DNA of 64,000 nt from Perkinsela sp. pyNocScin1 (lineage: Eukaryota; Euglenozoa; Kinetoplastea; Prokinetoplastida; Perkinselidae): NCBI GenBank assembly GCA_964019655.1, contig CAXHTR010000007.1, positions 620,001-684,000 on the forward strand, written 5' to 3'. The position numbers and the translations under genes were made by a program. Under the pieces are notes generated by a model. That model searched no databases. It worked only from the letters and a program-made list of their open reading frames with translations, and was not told where the DNA came from. Below, one piece after another: positions 19,348 through 29,131 of this stretch; position 1 is the stretch's first letter; each line of letters opens with the position of its first letter.

Positions 19348-20001
19348 TCACGCATATCTGTACGGATCGTAAAACTCCTTGTTCATGAGATATATCCGCG
19401 TGTCAACCTTATTTCCATTGACTTCGATCGCCCGCGTGCGACCAGCTGGGGTCCGCTTTGTCACAGAGACAAGCGAGAGTGACTCTCTCTTTGGCAGAGA
19501 CCCGTTGCAAACGTAGACGTACTTGATCGGGTTGTCTGTCAGCCTTATTTTGTTGATCCCGGGTGGGAGGCGTAGCAGCGATATTCCCCCCTCAATGTAG
19601 TTTTCACATAAATCGAGATTTTCAAGGGCATCCGGAAGTGTTGTTAAGTCAAGCGACCCCTTTACTTTGCCAGACTGAATGCTGCAAACTTTCAGTGAAC
19701 TCGGGAGCAGTCGATTCTCGAGCTGCGCTGATATAACCTGGAGGCTCAGTTCGAGGATTTTGAGGCCAGTGGGCAGCCACTCGAGCTTCCAGCCGACTTG
19801 GTAGAGAACATTGTTCCATCCAATTCGATGGACGAAGCCATTTTCATCGCACCTTGTGACACATGTCCAGGCACATACGTCCTCGCCGAGGTTTCCATGC
19901 TGCTTGCGAACACACAGATTATTCATGCAGAGCCTTTGGTATTCTTTTGATGAAGGTGAACTTTGTATTTCGACTGCGGAGAGTATGAGAACGCTGAGCA
20001 T
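19348..20001 (-). CDS. Secreted LRR protein, short class, 5 repeats
   Basis: This 217-residue relative of the gene at 18589 begins MLSVLILSAVEIQSS. The cap has three cysteines in CAWTCVTRCDENGFVHRIGW. Units are WLPTGL, LLPSSL, TLPDAL, RLPPGI, SLPKRE. The tail keeps the VNGNKVDTRIYL form of the short class, then adds NKEFYDPYRYA. It sits 144 bp upstream of its probable sister. Confidence 0.9.
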   Translation of the reverse strand: MLSVLILSAVEIQSSPSSKEYQRLCMNNLCVRKQHGNLGEDVCAWTCVTRCDENGFVHRIGWNNVLYQVGWKLEWLPTGLKILELSLQVISAQLENRLLPSSLKVCSIQSGKVKGSLDLTTLPDALENLDLCENYIEGGISLLRLPPGINKIRLTDNPIKYVYVCNGSLPKRESLSLVSVTKRTPAGRTRAIEVNGNKVDTRIYLMNKEFYDPYRYA

Positions 20002-20158
20002 TTCAAATTTAGAAATTCTTCATCTTCAAATATTCTCATGAAATCGGGAGTTCTTTGGTTGCCATAACTCATCGTAACTTTCTTATCTTATCCGTGTTTT
20101 CATTGTATGTATAAATCATGTTTTGAAGGCTGCGTGAGCTCTGCTACAACATCTCTCT

Positions 20159-21016
20159 CTAGCGCCTGTACTGTTTTTGAGAGTTGAGAATTCGCGCACC
20201 CCATTCGTGCTCGTCGCCATTTTCATCGACAACAGACGTAATAAAGTCCGCTTTGAGGTCGAAGAGCATCGTATGGTATGTTTTGGCAAGGACGACTTCT
20301 TGATCGAAATCGTTCCGCCCGATGCTCACTTCATAGAGAATGTCAGGAAACGTTAGCATCCGAAACTTGCCCGAAAATGCATTCTCGCTCAGGTCGATGA
20401 GCCGCATATTCTCCGGCAATCGCTCAATGCTGACTGAGCCTGTCAGCTTATTGTTGCAGATGTTCAGTTCTTTCATGCGGAATGGCAGTTCGTTCAGGCA
20501 GACTTCCCCGCTAAACTTGTTCGCTCCCGCATAGAGCTTGGTCATCGTCGCAGGCAAGTCAGACAGCTGCAGACTTCCCTCGAATTTGTTCAAAGCAATG
20601 TTCATTTTCTTCAATTTTCTCGGAAGTGTTTTAAATCGTAGAGTTCCATGAAGTTCGTTCTCGCTAACTCGCAGCACTGTGAGGCCACGGGGCAGGACAT
20701 CTGTATCGAGGGTCCCACAGAGATTTGTACTGCGTGCTTTGAATGAAACGACAAGCGGAGGGATGTACTGAAACGGAAAATCCTTTTTATCGAAGGAAAC
20801 GTCTTCCAAATTGACCTTTTCGACGCGCTCATCAGCACACTTGACGATATCCCACTCGCAAACATCAGCAATATTTTTATCAGCATCTTGAAACATGCAC
20901 TTATCAGCCTCGACGACGCCATCAATGAGCATTTCCATAAGCGTCTGGTCAGGAAGCGATTCGTAGTTGACGCGGCCGAGGGACGAGTCGACGGTGAGTA
21001 GGAAAGTATTTTGCAT
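20159..21016 (-). CDS. Secreted LRR protein, long class, 7 repeats
   Basis: Start chosen at MQNTFLLTVDSSLGRVNYESL (21016); the Met at 21073 would bury the leader. The cap DVCEWDIVKCADERVEKV has both cysteines. Seven units run from YIPPLV to TFPDIL. The tail is a full VDENGE module, SVVDENGDEHEWG. It closely matches the broken gene at 48093-48974 unit by unit, including the phrases SLQLSDLP, SGEVCLN and EVVLAK, so that locus is a damaged copy of the same lineage. Confidence 0.93.
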   Translation of the reverse strand: MQNTFLLTVDSSLGRVNYESLPDQTLMEMLIDGVVEADKCMFQDADKNIADVCEWDIVKCADERVEKVNLEDVSFDKKDFPFQYIPPLVVSFKARSTNLCGTLDTDVLPRGLTVLRVSENELHGTLRFKTLPRKLKKMNIALNKFEGSLQLSDLPATMTKLYAGANKFSGEVCLNELPFRMKELNICNNKLTGSVSIERLPENMRLIDLSENAFSGKFRMLTFPDILYEVSIGRNDFDQEVVLAKTYHTMLFDLKADFITSVVDENGDEHEWGARILNSQKQYRR

Positions 21017-21110
21017 TCTTTTAAAGTTATCAATACCAAAAGCAACAATACTATCAATAATTCCGAGACACATACGATCATCTTTTACGCTTCAAATTGT
21101 GCGCAAAGCG

Positions 21111-21932
21111 CTAAGAAAGGACGTTCAGTTTCGGATTTCCGTCGCTCTCCAACTCTCCCGTCGGGTCACTCAGAATTATTCGCACGCTGGGCACAGAGGT
21201 AAGATCTAAATCTCCCTCAAACGAGTTTCCGTAGAGAGATAGGACGCAAAATTCTGGTGGAAGCTTCGAAACATCTATCTTTCCGAAAAACGCATTACGG
21301 CTGAGGTTGAGATATCGGAGTTTTATCGGAAGGTGATCAATGCTGACGCTACCCTCAAAATTGTTCTGGTGCAGCGTGATGGCATGCATGAACGGCGGCA
21401 GATACTCGAGGGACACTGACCCCAAGAAACAGTTTTTGGAGAGATTCAAATTCTCCATTTCGTGTGGGAGGCGAGTCAGATCTGCGCTGCCGCAGAGCTG
21501 GTTGTCCATCAGGTCGAGGTAGCAAAGGCTTGCAGGTAGCTGCTGGAAATCGATCGTTCCATCAAGTGCGGACGCAAAAATAGTCAAATACTGAAGTGTT
21601 TGCGGCAATCTGGAGACGTCAAACGTTCCATAAAGCTCCCAATTTGCAATGTCGAATACCTCTAAGTTTCGTGGGAAGAAGTCGGCAGCGAGCGTCCCCG
21701 AGAGTCGCATGTAGTAATTGGTCCATTCGATCTTCGTGATGACTGCATTCTCTCGCTTTATGCCTGGCTTATCCGCAACATCAAGATACTCGCCATTCGC
21801 GTCAGTAAAGTGCTCGTTTTTGTTCTCTTCGTCGAAGCCCTCGATGAGGAGCTCCATCAGCTGCTGTTCAGTCAGGCAGTTTCTGTCAGCATGGCCCAGA
21901 TGTGCATCAATGGAAGCGATGAAAGTGAACAT
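21111..21932 (-). CDS. Secreted LRR protein, long class, 7 repeats
   Basis: The product is 273 residues, leader MFTFIASIDAHLGHADRNCL; LGH replaces the usual LGR, a rare change in the motif. The cap is lost: DVADKPGIKRENAVITKIEW has no cysteines. Seven units, FFPRNL to KLPPEF, follow. The tail is the LDLxxV type, EGDLDLTSVPSVRIILS, with a short Pro- and Gly-containing end. 489 bp of spacer lie upstream. Confidence 0.92.
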   Translation of the reverse strand: MFTFIASIDAHLGHADRNCLTEQQLMELLIEGFDEENKNEHFTDANGEYLDVADKPGIKRENAVITKIEWTNYYMRLSGTLAADFFPRNLEVFDIANWELYGTFDVSRLPQTLQYLTIFASALDGTIDFQQLPASLCYLDLMDNQLCGSADLTRLPHEMENLNLSKNCFLGSVSLEYLPPFMHAITLHQNNFEGSVSIDHLPIKLRYLNLSRNAFFGKIDVSKLPPEFCVLSLYGNSFEGDLDLTSVPSVRIILSDPTGELESDGNPKLNVLS

Positions 21933-22421
21933 TTGGAGCTTCTTTCAAAAAATCCTAATGTTACGGGCAAATAAGATTAACCCATCATTCTCCTGTATGA
22001 CAAAACGAGAATACTTTTCGACGACATGCATAAATTTGGTCATTATTAAGAAAACGAGCTCTGTATGAGTCTCATCCGCTCATGTGGCGAGATATCTGCA
22101 AAGGTACTGACTGTACATGTGCACAGCACAGTGTAGCAGGAATCCTATGATGATCGGTTTCTTCAGTGTAATTTTCCCAAAAGGGTCTTAAATACTTGTA
22201 GCACAGGGCATGCTTTAAATCTACTGCATATTCCTTCTTAGTCAATTTTCACCTTATTCAAGATGGTATGCTCACCGCATTGCATTTTTATGTTAAATCA
22301 CGAAGAGAAAAGTGATTCTCAGACTTTGACCTAAAAAGTAAGCCCAGCCATGGCATCAAAGTATGATTACTAATTTCTCCTATTGCTTGAACTTTATTTG
22401 ACTCTCCGGACATAATAAGTC
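21933..22421. other. Intergenic spacer, nothing recognised
   Basis: The 489-bp gap is AT-rich. No ORF with family motifs, no RNA gene and no repeat could be supported. Confidence 0.45.
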
Positions 22422-23339
22422 TCAGAAAAACCTGAGTTGACATGAGGTGACACACAACGGAATTTTCTTCGGGTCCGGCATAATAAATCGATTCCCTCCG
22501 ATATCAAGTGTTGTTAAAGTCTCCGGGAGACTCGAAAAATCGAGGGATCCCTCGAGCTTATTGTTCTGCAGATACAGCGAAGACAAGCTCGGGCTGAGCG
22601 CAGTTACGTCTATTCTCCCGTCAAAGCGGTTGCCGTTAAGGTACATGACCTCAAGACTCGGCGGCAAATTCGTTAAGTCCAACGTCCCCGTCAGCCGATT
22701 TTGCGAGAAGTCTGCGTTCTTCAGGGCGGCTGGCAGCGAAACGAGCGAGACACTCCCTGGGAATTGGTTGCCTCGTAACAGAAGCGTGGTGAGCGTTGCC
22801 GGGAGGTTCTCGAGGCTCAGTCGGCCGTCAAGCTTGTTGTTCATGAGATTCAGGAATTCGAAGCGCTGGGGGAGGCCATCGAGGTCTATTGTCCCCTCGA
22901 GGGCGTTCATCGGTGCACTGAGCTTTTGCATCGCCTCAGGCAACGAACTGAGGTCGACGGACCCACTGATCTGCGCATTGCCGATCGATAAAACGAGCAA
23001 GCCACAAGGCAGCGCTGCGGCCTCGATAGAGCCAGTAATAGGCGATTTTCGAAACCCAGTAGAGATTAGAAAGGTGTGCAGGTGCTCTGGGAGTACGTCA
23101 AGCGCGAGATGGCCACGCAGTCCCTGCCACCGGATGTTGCGAACGATACCGTCTTCATCGCACGTGACGCCATTCCACGTACAAGCGTCACGGAACTCTT
23201 GCAAGAACTTATCCCGAAAGTTATCTGCTCGCCTCGGTTCGATGTCGCTGACGACAAGCTCCATGCGTGTCTGCTGTGAGAGCATTGACTTGTCGATGCG
23301 GCCGAGCGTTAGGTCTGCGCTGAGGAGAAAGTGGAGCAT
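22422..23339 (-). CDS. Secreted LRR protein, long class, 9 repeats
   Basis: The 305-residue product starts MLHFLLSADLTLGRIDKSMLS. The cap is canonical (DACTWNGVTCDEDGIVRNIRW). The repeats are unusually regular, nine units from VLPEHL to SLPETL, and the base composition here is richer in G and C than in neighbours. The C-terminus is short and hydrophobic to polar (CVTSCQLRFF) with two cysteines. The entire gene is also open on the opposite strand (304 codons), a by-product of its codon use. Confidence 0.93.
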   Translation of the reverse strand: MLHFLLSADLTLGRIDKSMLSQQTRMELVVSDIEPRRADNFRDKFLQEFRDACTWNGVTCDEDGIVRNIRWQGLRGHLALDVLPEHLHTFLISTGFRKSPITGSIEAAALPCGLLVLSIGNAQISGSVDLSSLPEAMQKLSAPMNALEGTIDLDGLPQRFEFLNLMNNKLDGRLSLENLPATLTTLLLRGNQFPGSVSLVSLPAALKNADFSQNRLTGTLDLTNLPPSLEVMYLNGNRFDGRIDVTALSPSLSSLYLQNNKLEGSLDFSSLPETLTTLDIGGNRFIMPDPKKIPLCVTSCQLRFF

Positions 23340-23608
23340 TTTACTGAATTTAAATCTTTAAGTGTATGGGACAGAGTGAGGAAAGGGATGAAATGTTTGA
23401 GGGAACACAGCATAAGCGAAGATTATTCGCTCAACAGACGGAGAAATGAGAATTCTCATAGTCGCACTGAGAATTCATACATGTCTTGCAGCGTTCATGT
23501 CCAATCCTATTGAAATAGGTGATAGCTTCTCATTTCGACATCGTAGCTTGCCTCAAGACGGCAAAGCATTGTCCACATGACATCCACTTAATTCTTGCTT
23601 CTAACGCT

Positions 23609-24370
23609 TCACTGACAATTCTTTAATATCGAGTACTTTGATAGAAGGAGACTATCGGCAAATATGTCCTGTGTGTTTACTCTACAATCTTTCTGTAAAG
23701 ACCCCATGCCACAAATGCGAACCTTTGCGCCGTCTATTGAATGGAAGCTCATATACTCCAAAGAGCTTGGCAGCGTCTCAAAGTGAACATACGGCTTTGC
23801 ATAGAACTTGTGCTGGGCAATGCGCAGAACCCGCATCGACTGCGGTAGGCCATCGATCGCAATAGGGCCCCCGATCCACGAGTCAAATATGTGGAGCTCC
23901 TCCATTTTTGTCGGTAGAGCCCGAAGATTCACATCTGGTGGCACAACGGCTGAGAAAAGTACGTTGTGTCGAAGCCAGAGAAAGCGCAGGTCTCGCGGAA
24001 GCGCTGCAGCTGACCACCCCTGGTACAATGCAGCCCAATGAATGCTTACATCTCGCACTGTCGGCGGCAGCCAGCGCATGTTCACAAGAGCTTGAACGGA
24101 TTCTAGCGGCTCGAAGCGGAGTGAAGTTATTGCGTGCGCATCGTCACACGAAATTCCCTTCCACGTGCATGGCTTATTTTCATCAGTACTTTCATCGCAG
24201 AGATATGGGAAAAGAGACTGATAGCGACCTGGAACATACGACTTGTACGCTACCTCTAAAAAGCGCACAAGAATCTTGCGTTGCGCCTCCTCAATCGAAA
24301 GATTTGCTGGAGTTGGTACATCAGCACAGCCAAGTAGAGCAATCTGCACGAAAAAATTGCAGTTTATCAT
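23609..24370 (-). CDS. Secreted LRR protein, short class, 5 repeats
   Basis: It has 253 residues. The leader MINCNFFVQIALLGCADVP ends near a likely cleavage site. The cap region is long (LFPYLCDESTDENKPCTWKG, then ISCDDAHAITSLRF), with an added cysteine before the usual pair. Units: WLPPTV, ALPRDL, ALPTKM, GLPQSM, TLPSSL; the third is stretched by FSAVVPPDVNLR. The tail is KVRICGMGSLQKDCRVNTQD with two more cysteines. It is the most divergent short-class member. Confidence 0.87.
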   Translation of the reverse strand: MINCNFFVQIALLGCADVPTPANLSIEEAQRKILVRFLEVAYKSYVPGRYQSLFPYLCDESTDENKPCTWKGISCDDAHAITSLRFEPLESVQALVNMRWLPPTVRDVSIHWAALYQGWSAAALPRDLRFLWLRHNVLFSAVVPPDVNLRALPTKMEELHIFDSWIGGPIAIDGLPQSMRVLRIAQHKFYAKPYVHFETLPSSLEYMSFHSIDGAKVRICGMGSLQKDCRVNTQDIFADSLLLSKYSILKNCQ

Positions 24371-24476
24371 TGTACTTTGATATTACAGCACGCAAAAGAA
24401 TAAACTTTAGATAACTTAAGAGTCCAAAGCTTTCTTCTACCCTTTCATTATTTCATATTTCCATCTTTTGATTTTG

Positions 24477-25565
24477 CTATCGGAAGACATCTTCGTACAC
24501 CCTATCGAACCGGTTCCACTTCAGTCGAACCTCCTCTATTCCCTTTGGAAGCCCATCGAAGTCTATTTTGCCCCCAAAGCGGTTGCTCTCGACATTAAGG
24601 CTTCGCAGCGACTGCGGGAGAACGCGCGTGTCGATACGCCCCTCAAATTTATTGAAGTCTACTTTGAGCGTTTGAAGGTTGGGCGGCAGGCCATCGAAGG
24701 ACAATGTCCCTGCGAGCGAGTTATGTGACACGCAGAGCGATTCCATGTCTTCAGGCAGATCCTTAAGCAGAAGATTTCCGTGAAAAGCGTTGCTTGATAA
24801 ATTCAGGCAAAAGAGGCGCTTTGGGAGGTTTTGCAGACATAGTTCCCCTGTAAACTTGTTCTGCGATATGTCGAGATCCTCAAGCTTGGCCGGAAGCGCA
24901 GTCAAGTCAGCACTGCCTTCGCATTTGTTCATCATAAGATTGACGAATTTGATGTCTCTCGGTAACTTTGTAAAAGCGATTTCACCACTGATCTCGTTTG
25001 TATAGAGCATGACCAGTCGCATCGACTGTGGGAGATTTTCGAGTAGAATACTTCCGCTAAAAGAATTTCCTGAGATGTTCAAGTGCTCAAGCGATGCTGG
25101 AACATTTTCCAAGTGTACACTTCCCGAAAATTTGTTCTCTGCAATATCAAGAAACGAGATCTTCGGCGGCAGTGTATGAAACGCAAAACTTCCATGGAAC
25201 TCATTCTCGGAAATATCAATGCTCGTAAGCGCATCTGGGAGACCATCCGTGTCGATAGTCCCCGTGAAATTCTCTGAATAGTTCATGAGCACAAGTGACT
25301 GCAGCCGGCGTGGGAGGAACGAAAATTGGAGCAGCCCGCATGGCGTATTGTCGAGCCACTCGATTTCTTCGACGTTGGAGTCCTCGTCGCATGTCACGCC
25401 GACCCAATCGCACACATGCATAAACTCCGTGTCGCACTGGAAGTCTGCCTTGTCCTCATCGCTGAAGTCACCGATGAAGAGCTCCATCATCGTCTGGTCG
25501 CTGAGAAGATTGCGGTCAGGTTTTGAGAGAAGCGGGTCGGCGGTGAGCAGAAATGGGATGAGCAT
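24477..25565 (-). CDS. Secreted LRR protein, long class, 12 repeats
   Basis: Start at MLIPFLLTADPLLSKPDRNLL (25565); the Met at 25583 adds six residues before the leader. In place of LGRxD it has LSKPD. The cap HVCDWVGVTCDEDSNVEEIEW is intact. Twelve very regular units run from FLPRRL to GLPKGI. The protein ends soon after the last one (KWNRFDRVYEDVFR). Regularity and the intact cap make this a good model sequence for the family. Confidence 0.93.
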   Translation of the reverse strand: MLIPFLLTADPLLSKPDRNLLSDQTMMELFIGDFSDEDKADFQCDTEFMHVCDWVGVTCDEDSNVEEIEWLDNTPCGLLQFSFLPRRLQSLVLMNYSENFTGTIDTDGLPDALTSIDISENEFHGSFAFHTLPPKISFLDIAENKFSGSVHLENVPASLEHLNISGNSFSGSILLENLPQSMRLVMLYTNEISGEIAFTKLPRDIKFVNLMMNKCEGSADLTALPAKLEDLDISQNKFTGELCLQNLPKRLFCLNLSSNAFHGNLLLKDLPEDMESLCVSHNSLAGTLSFDGLPPNLQTLKVDFNKFEGRIDTRVLPQSLRSLNVESNRFGGKIDFDGLPKGIEEVRLKWNRFDRVYEDVFR

Positions 25566-25715
25566 TTTTATATAATGTATCAAACGTTTGCAAAAATTTT
25601 ACTTCTGAATGGAAGTAATCCCGTTCCGTACTATTAAGGTTATAGTTATTCATAATATTATCATTTCGCCCGAAAATTCCATTTTTCGATGCTTTATTCC
25701 ACCAGTGCATTTCCT

Positions 25716-26564
25716 TCATATTGCAAATCTCTTTGGCTTAAACTCCAACTCATCGAGATTGACTTTGCCTTCAAATTGATTAAAGCGAAGATCGAGATTG
25801 TTCATGCGAGTGGGTATGTCCGATAGATCAAGACTGCTAAAATGATTATTTGAAGCCAAAAGCCATTGAAGACATCTGGGGAGCTCTTTACAGTGAATTT
25901 TCCCTGTAAGCTCGTTGTTGGCGATGTCAAGTACCTTCATGCCTTTCGGTAATTTGCCCAAATTCGCATCGCCATTAAACGTATTGTGTCCGAGGTTGAG
26001 GTGTTCCAGGGCATCTGGAAGCTTATCTAAGTGCATGGACCCCGTAAGCTGGTTTTTATTGAGCTTTAAAAATCTGAGCTTCGGGGGCAGATCCCCCAAA
26101 TGGACGCTCCCTGTCAGTAGATTTTTGGCTATTCGAAGCGCTTTGAGCTGACGTGGAAGACTGCCAGCATCGAATTCGCCGGAAAAACGATTCCCGTTGA
26201 AATTAAGCTCCTCTAAGCCCGGAGGTAGATATCTCGAATCGAACGTGCCATGAATTAGATTGTTCTGAAAATCAATAGTCTTGAGTGACTGCGGGAGGAA
26301 TACCAAGTCTATCGACCCACGAAACGAATCCTCGCCTTTCTCGGCCGTTCCCCAGTCGAGCTCTTCGAGCGTGCCAGATTCATCATCATAGTACGTGTAC
26401 CTCCATTCTTCAACGTCAGCATAGGATCCGTCCTCATGAATACATTGCAGGCATCTTTTTTGTCCAAGGCGGTCGACAAGCATCTCCATGCGCTGCTGTT
26501 CGGATAAGTTCATGCGATCGACTCTACCGAGCAGTACATCATCGACGGCAATCAGCGTGATCAT
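25716..26564 (-). CDS. Secreted LRR protein, long class, 8 repeats, cap-less subgroup
   Basis: This 282-residue protein begins MITLIAVDDVLLGRVDRMNLS. The LSDQ segment reads LSEQQRMEMLVDRL. There is no cap pair; instead comes a strongly acidic stretch YYDDESGTLEELDWGTAEKG. The same design, WG-x2-EKGE then GSxDLxFxP, occurs in the gene at 27431, so these two form a subgroup. Eight units: FLPQSL to DIPTRM. The tail is short (LDELEFKPKRFAI). Confidence 0.92.
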   Translation of the reverse strand: MITLIAVDDVLLGRVDRMNLSEQQRMEMLVDRLGQKRCLQCIHEDGSYADVEEWRYTYYDDESGTLEELDWGTAEKGEDSFRGSIDLVFLPQSLKTIDFQNNLIHGTFDSRYLPPGLEELNFNGNRFSGEFDAGSLPRQLKALRIAKNLLTGSVHLGDLPPKLRFLKLNKNQLTGSMHLDKLPDALEHLNLGHNTFNGDANLGKLPKGMKVLDIANNELTGKIHCKELPRCLQWLLASNNHFSSLDLSDIPTRMNNLDLRFNQFEGKVNLDELEFKPKRFAI

Positions 26565-26715
26565 TTTTGAAGTGAGATGATTAAGTTTTATAGAAATTTG
26601 AACAAGGCATCATCCCTATTTGGGGGTTACGATGACTGTCTTTCTTGAGTGATATCAGTCACACGTAGAGCCTTTCAGTTAGATTTCCAACAACCATATA
26701 AATCAAATCATATTC

Positions 26716-27297
26716 TCACTCTTTCATCTCGGTTGCATTCCCATCTAGCGTAAGCTTGTCTAGTGGGCGTGTAAGCACGGTCATATCTATTTTCCCATGA
26801 AAATTGTTGTCGCTCAATAAGAGTATATGCAGTGACTCCGGAAGGCCGCCGAGATCAATTGTCCCTTCAAAAGAGTTAAGAGACAAATTGAGCATCCCGA
26901 TCTGCGGTGGTAGAGACTGTAGGTCGACTGTGCCCTCAAAAAGATTGCCCGATAGATTTAATGTTCGTATTGTCAGTGGAAGCATACTTGTCCGCAGCGT
27001 TCCCTGCAGCGCATTATTGCTGAGCCGCACTGCCTCTACATGCCGCGGCAGGAAGTCTATTTGGAATGTGCCGCTGAGCCCAACATGCGACCAGTACATC
27101 CCCAGAATGTTTAGATCCTTGTCAAAGCGCACCGGTGGCCATGCGCTGAGGGGCCGATAATCACCGTCTGCCTTTCGAAAGCACCGCTGCGAGTCTTCAG
27201 ATAGTTTTTGCGTGCAGAGCTGCAGAAGTACTTCATCTGGGAGATCGTCGGGGCTGACACGGCCGAGTTGATCCGCCGTGAGAAGGAAAAGATTCAT
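26716..27297 (-). CDS. Secreted LRR protein, long class, 5 repeats
   Basis: Start MNLFLLTADQLGRVSPDDLPD (27297) is chosen over the Met at 27453 because it puts the leader first. The cap lacks cysteines: YRPLSAWPPVRFDKDLNILGMYW keeps only W and P. Only five units are present (FLPRHV to VLTRPL) and the protein stops soon after the last (LTLDGNATEMKE). With 193 residues it is as short as the short class but has the long-class leader and LPDE segment. It may be a C-terminally shortened copy. Confidence 0.88.
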   Translation of the reverse strand: MNLFLLTADQLGRVSPDDLPDEVLLQLCTQKLSEDSQRCFRKADGDYRPLSAWPPVRFDKDLNILGMYWSHVGLSGTFQIDFLPRHVEAVRLSNNALQGTLRTSMLPLTIRTLNLSGNLFEGTVDLQSLPPQIGMLNLSLNSFEGTIDLGGLPESLHILLLSDNNFHGKIDMTVLTRPLDKLTLDGNATEMKE

Positions 27298-27430
27298 TGA
27301 AATTGAATGTTCGAATAGAAGTGAATGTGTGAGTGACATGTGCGTAGAGTTCGATCTCGTCACATCGATAACAATTTCAGTAAATTTATCATGAGGAATC
27401 AAATTGGTGTAAACTCGAGTATCTTTCATC

Positions 27431-28228
27431 TTAAGCATCCATTTTGAATTCATTGAAGCTTACATCGAGTGTCATTTGCTTAGGGACACTTGCACGATGA
27501 AGAAGCGTCGTGAATCTATTGTTCGAGGCCTTCAGCTTTGCCATGGTCGCTGGGATCAAACCCAAGTCTAAATGTCCATGAAGCGCATTGTGATTGATAC
27601 AAAGCTCGAGCATTTCCTTCGGCAGCTTGCTGAGGTCTACTGTTCCCTCAAAATTGTTGCGACCAAGATCGAGGAAGTCAAGCGTGACGGGGAGCTGCGT
27701 CAAGTTCATTGTCCCTGAGAGCTTGTTGCGCTTTAGGACGAGCATGGTCAGGCACTTTGGCAGGGCTGAGAGGTTGACACTTCCTGTGAGCAGGTTGTTC
27801 ACCATGATGAACTCTGTGAGTGGTTCTGGAAGGCTCTCCGTGTCGATTTCCCCGGTAAAAAAGTTGTCAGACAGATTTAAGAATTCCAGTCCTGCCGGCA
27901 GGTCTTTTGCGTTGAACGTCCCGCTGATTTCGTTGTTGGCAATAGAAAACTGGTCAACTGTCTCTGGAATGAACGCCAAGTCCATTGACCCACCCAGCGA
28001 CCCCTCGCCTTTCTCATCGAGGCCCCAGTCGATTGCCATCACACCCTCATCTTCAATAAGAACGAATTCCCAGCTCTCAATGTCATGATAGGTGCCCTCG
28101 TCGTCTACGCACCCGATATAGTACTTCTTCGCGAGCCTGTCGACAAGAATTTCCATGCGCTGCTGCTCGGTGAGTGTCATTTTGTTGACGCCGCCGATGA
28201 GAGAATCAACACTGGTGAGCAAAAGCAT
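27431..28228 (-). CDS. Secreted LRR protein, long class, 8 repeats, cap-less subgroup
   Basis: Start MLLLTSVDSLIGGVNKMTLTE at 28228; the frame continues upstream to 28393, but that extension has no family similarity. The motif reads LIGGVN instead of LGRxD. It is the close relative of the gene at 25716: MEILVDRL, acidic VLIEDEGVMAIDWGLDEKGE, then GSMDLAFIP. Eight units end at SVPKQM and the C-terminus is short (LDVSFNEFKMDA). The spacer upstream is 903 bp. Confidence 0.92.
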   Translation of the reverse strand: MLLLTSVDSLIGGVNKMTLTEQQRMEILVDRLAKKYYIGCVDDEGTYHDIESWEFVLIEDEGVMAIDWGLDEKGEGSLGGSMDLAFIPETVDQFSIANNEISGTFNAKDLPAGLEFLNLSDNFFTGEIDTESLPEPLTEFIMVNNLLTGSVNLSALPKCLTMLVLKRNKLSGTMNLTQLPVTLDFLDLGRNNFEGTVDLSKLPKEMLELCINHNALHGHLDLGLIPATMAKLKASNNRFTTLLHRASVPKQMTLDVSFNEFKMDA

Positions 28229-29131
28229 TTGACAAGCCAAAAGATATATCTCATATACGAGAAGGCAAAGGATGAAAAATGCAGCATACGAATTGGTCAT
28301 ACGAATATGAGATTGGTGATAACAATTGCTCTGAGAATTTCCACTTTGTTGAACTCGGAAAGTCTGAAAGGTTACGAGCCGAGTAGTTATCACAGAAGGA
28401 AAAGTCCGTTTGCCTTTTTATTGGTCTGTCGTTCCGAATGTTCCAAAACTACTTGCACATACACTGCTCAACTTGCGTGCCTATCGGGTGTCTGTTTGAA
28501 GCCCACTGGCCCCAGAGAGATAGCTTCTGCATATGAGTTCCCTATGAATCACTGCTGCATCCAGGTAATTTGGGTCAGTTGCGATTTCACTTAGCTCATA
28601 ATGGGGTCATTCAGCTTCAAAAATTACTAAGGTCGGGAAAGACTGCTTAAATCAATAAAATTGAGTAGAAAAATCAAAACATCAAATCGTACAAAGCATT
28701 GGCCTCAGATCCTCACATACGACTTAAAGTGTCTTTGCACTCACAAATTGAAGTTTCATGCAGATAAATGCACGAAATAGAAAATAAAATACTTTTTTGA
28801 GAGACGCAATTTCTACTGCGTTATCTCACCTTTGATCTTTTATCTATTCGTTTCGAAGGAGAATCAAGCATACGCAAAAACGCAGGCTATATCACTTCAC
28901 TCAGCGTTGAACGGCGATCCCCATCTGCTGCGCAGACTTTCACTCATTTCTATTAATAAGAGAATAATGCATACCCACCAGTGTAAAAGTCCCGTGACGA
29001 AAATACGTGCCCCTACGTATATTCAGCGTATATCATGTCGTTTTCTCTATCATATAATTTTCATAACCGTCTCATAAGTACAGCTTAAGCACCCGTTTCG
29101 GTGGGGGTGGGGGGGGGGGGGGGGGGGCGGC
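28229..29131. other. Long spacer with duplicated block, G-run and possible gene scrap
   Basis: No intact gene is present. From about 28885 to 29131 the sequence is a diverged copy of 30708-30980. At about 28497-28564 (minus) a short frame reads LDAAVIHRELICRSYL before a stop, which recalls the HRxxL segment of FAD-dependent monooxygenases, but it is too short to be sure. A run of 19 G closes the spacer. Confidence 0.5.
29109..29127. repeat. Poly-G tract, 19 bp
   Basis: A run of 19 guanines (extended by G-rich flanks from 29101) begins four bases beyond the stop codon of the minus-strand LRR gene at 29132. On the transcribed strand it is a C-run immediately after the coding sequence. Confidence 0.95.

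Noticed and set aside
22447-23361. 304-codon open frame antisense to an LRR gene
   Set aside because: It mirrors the repeat of the minus-strand gene (Ser/Arg-rich, no leader, no known domain). Regular LRR codon use keeps the antisense frame open.
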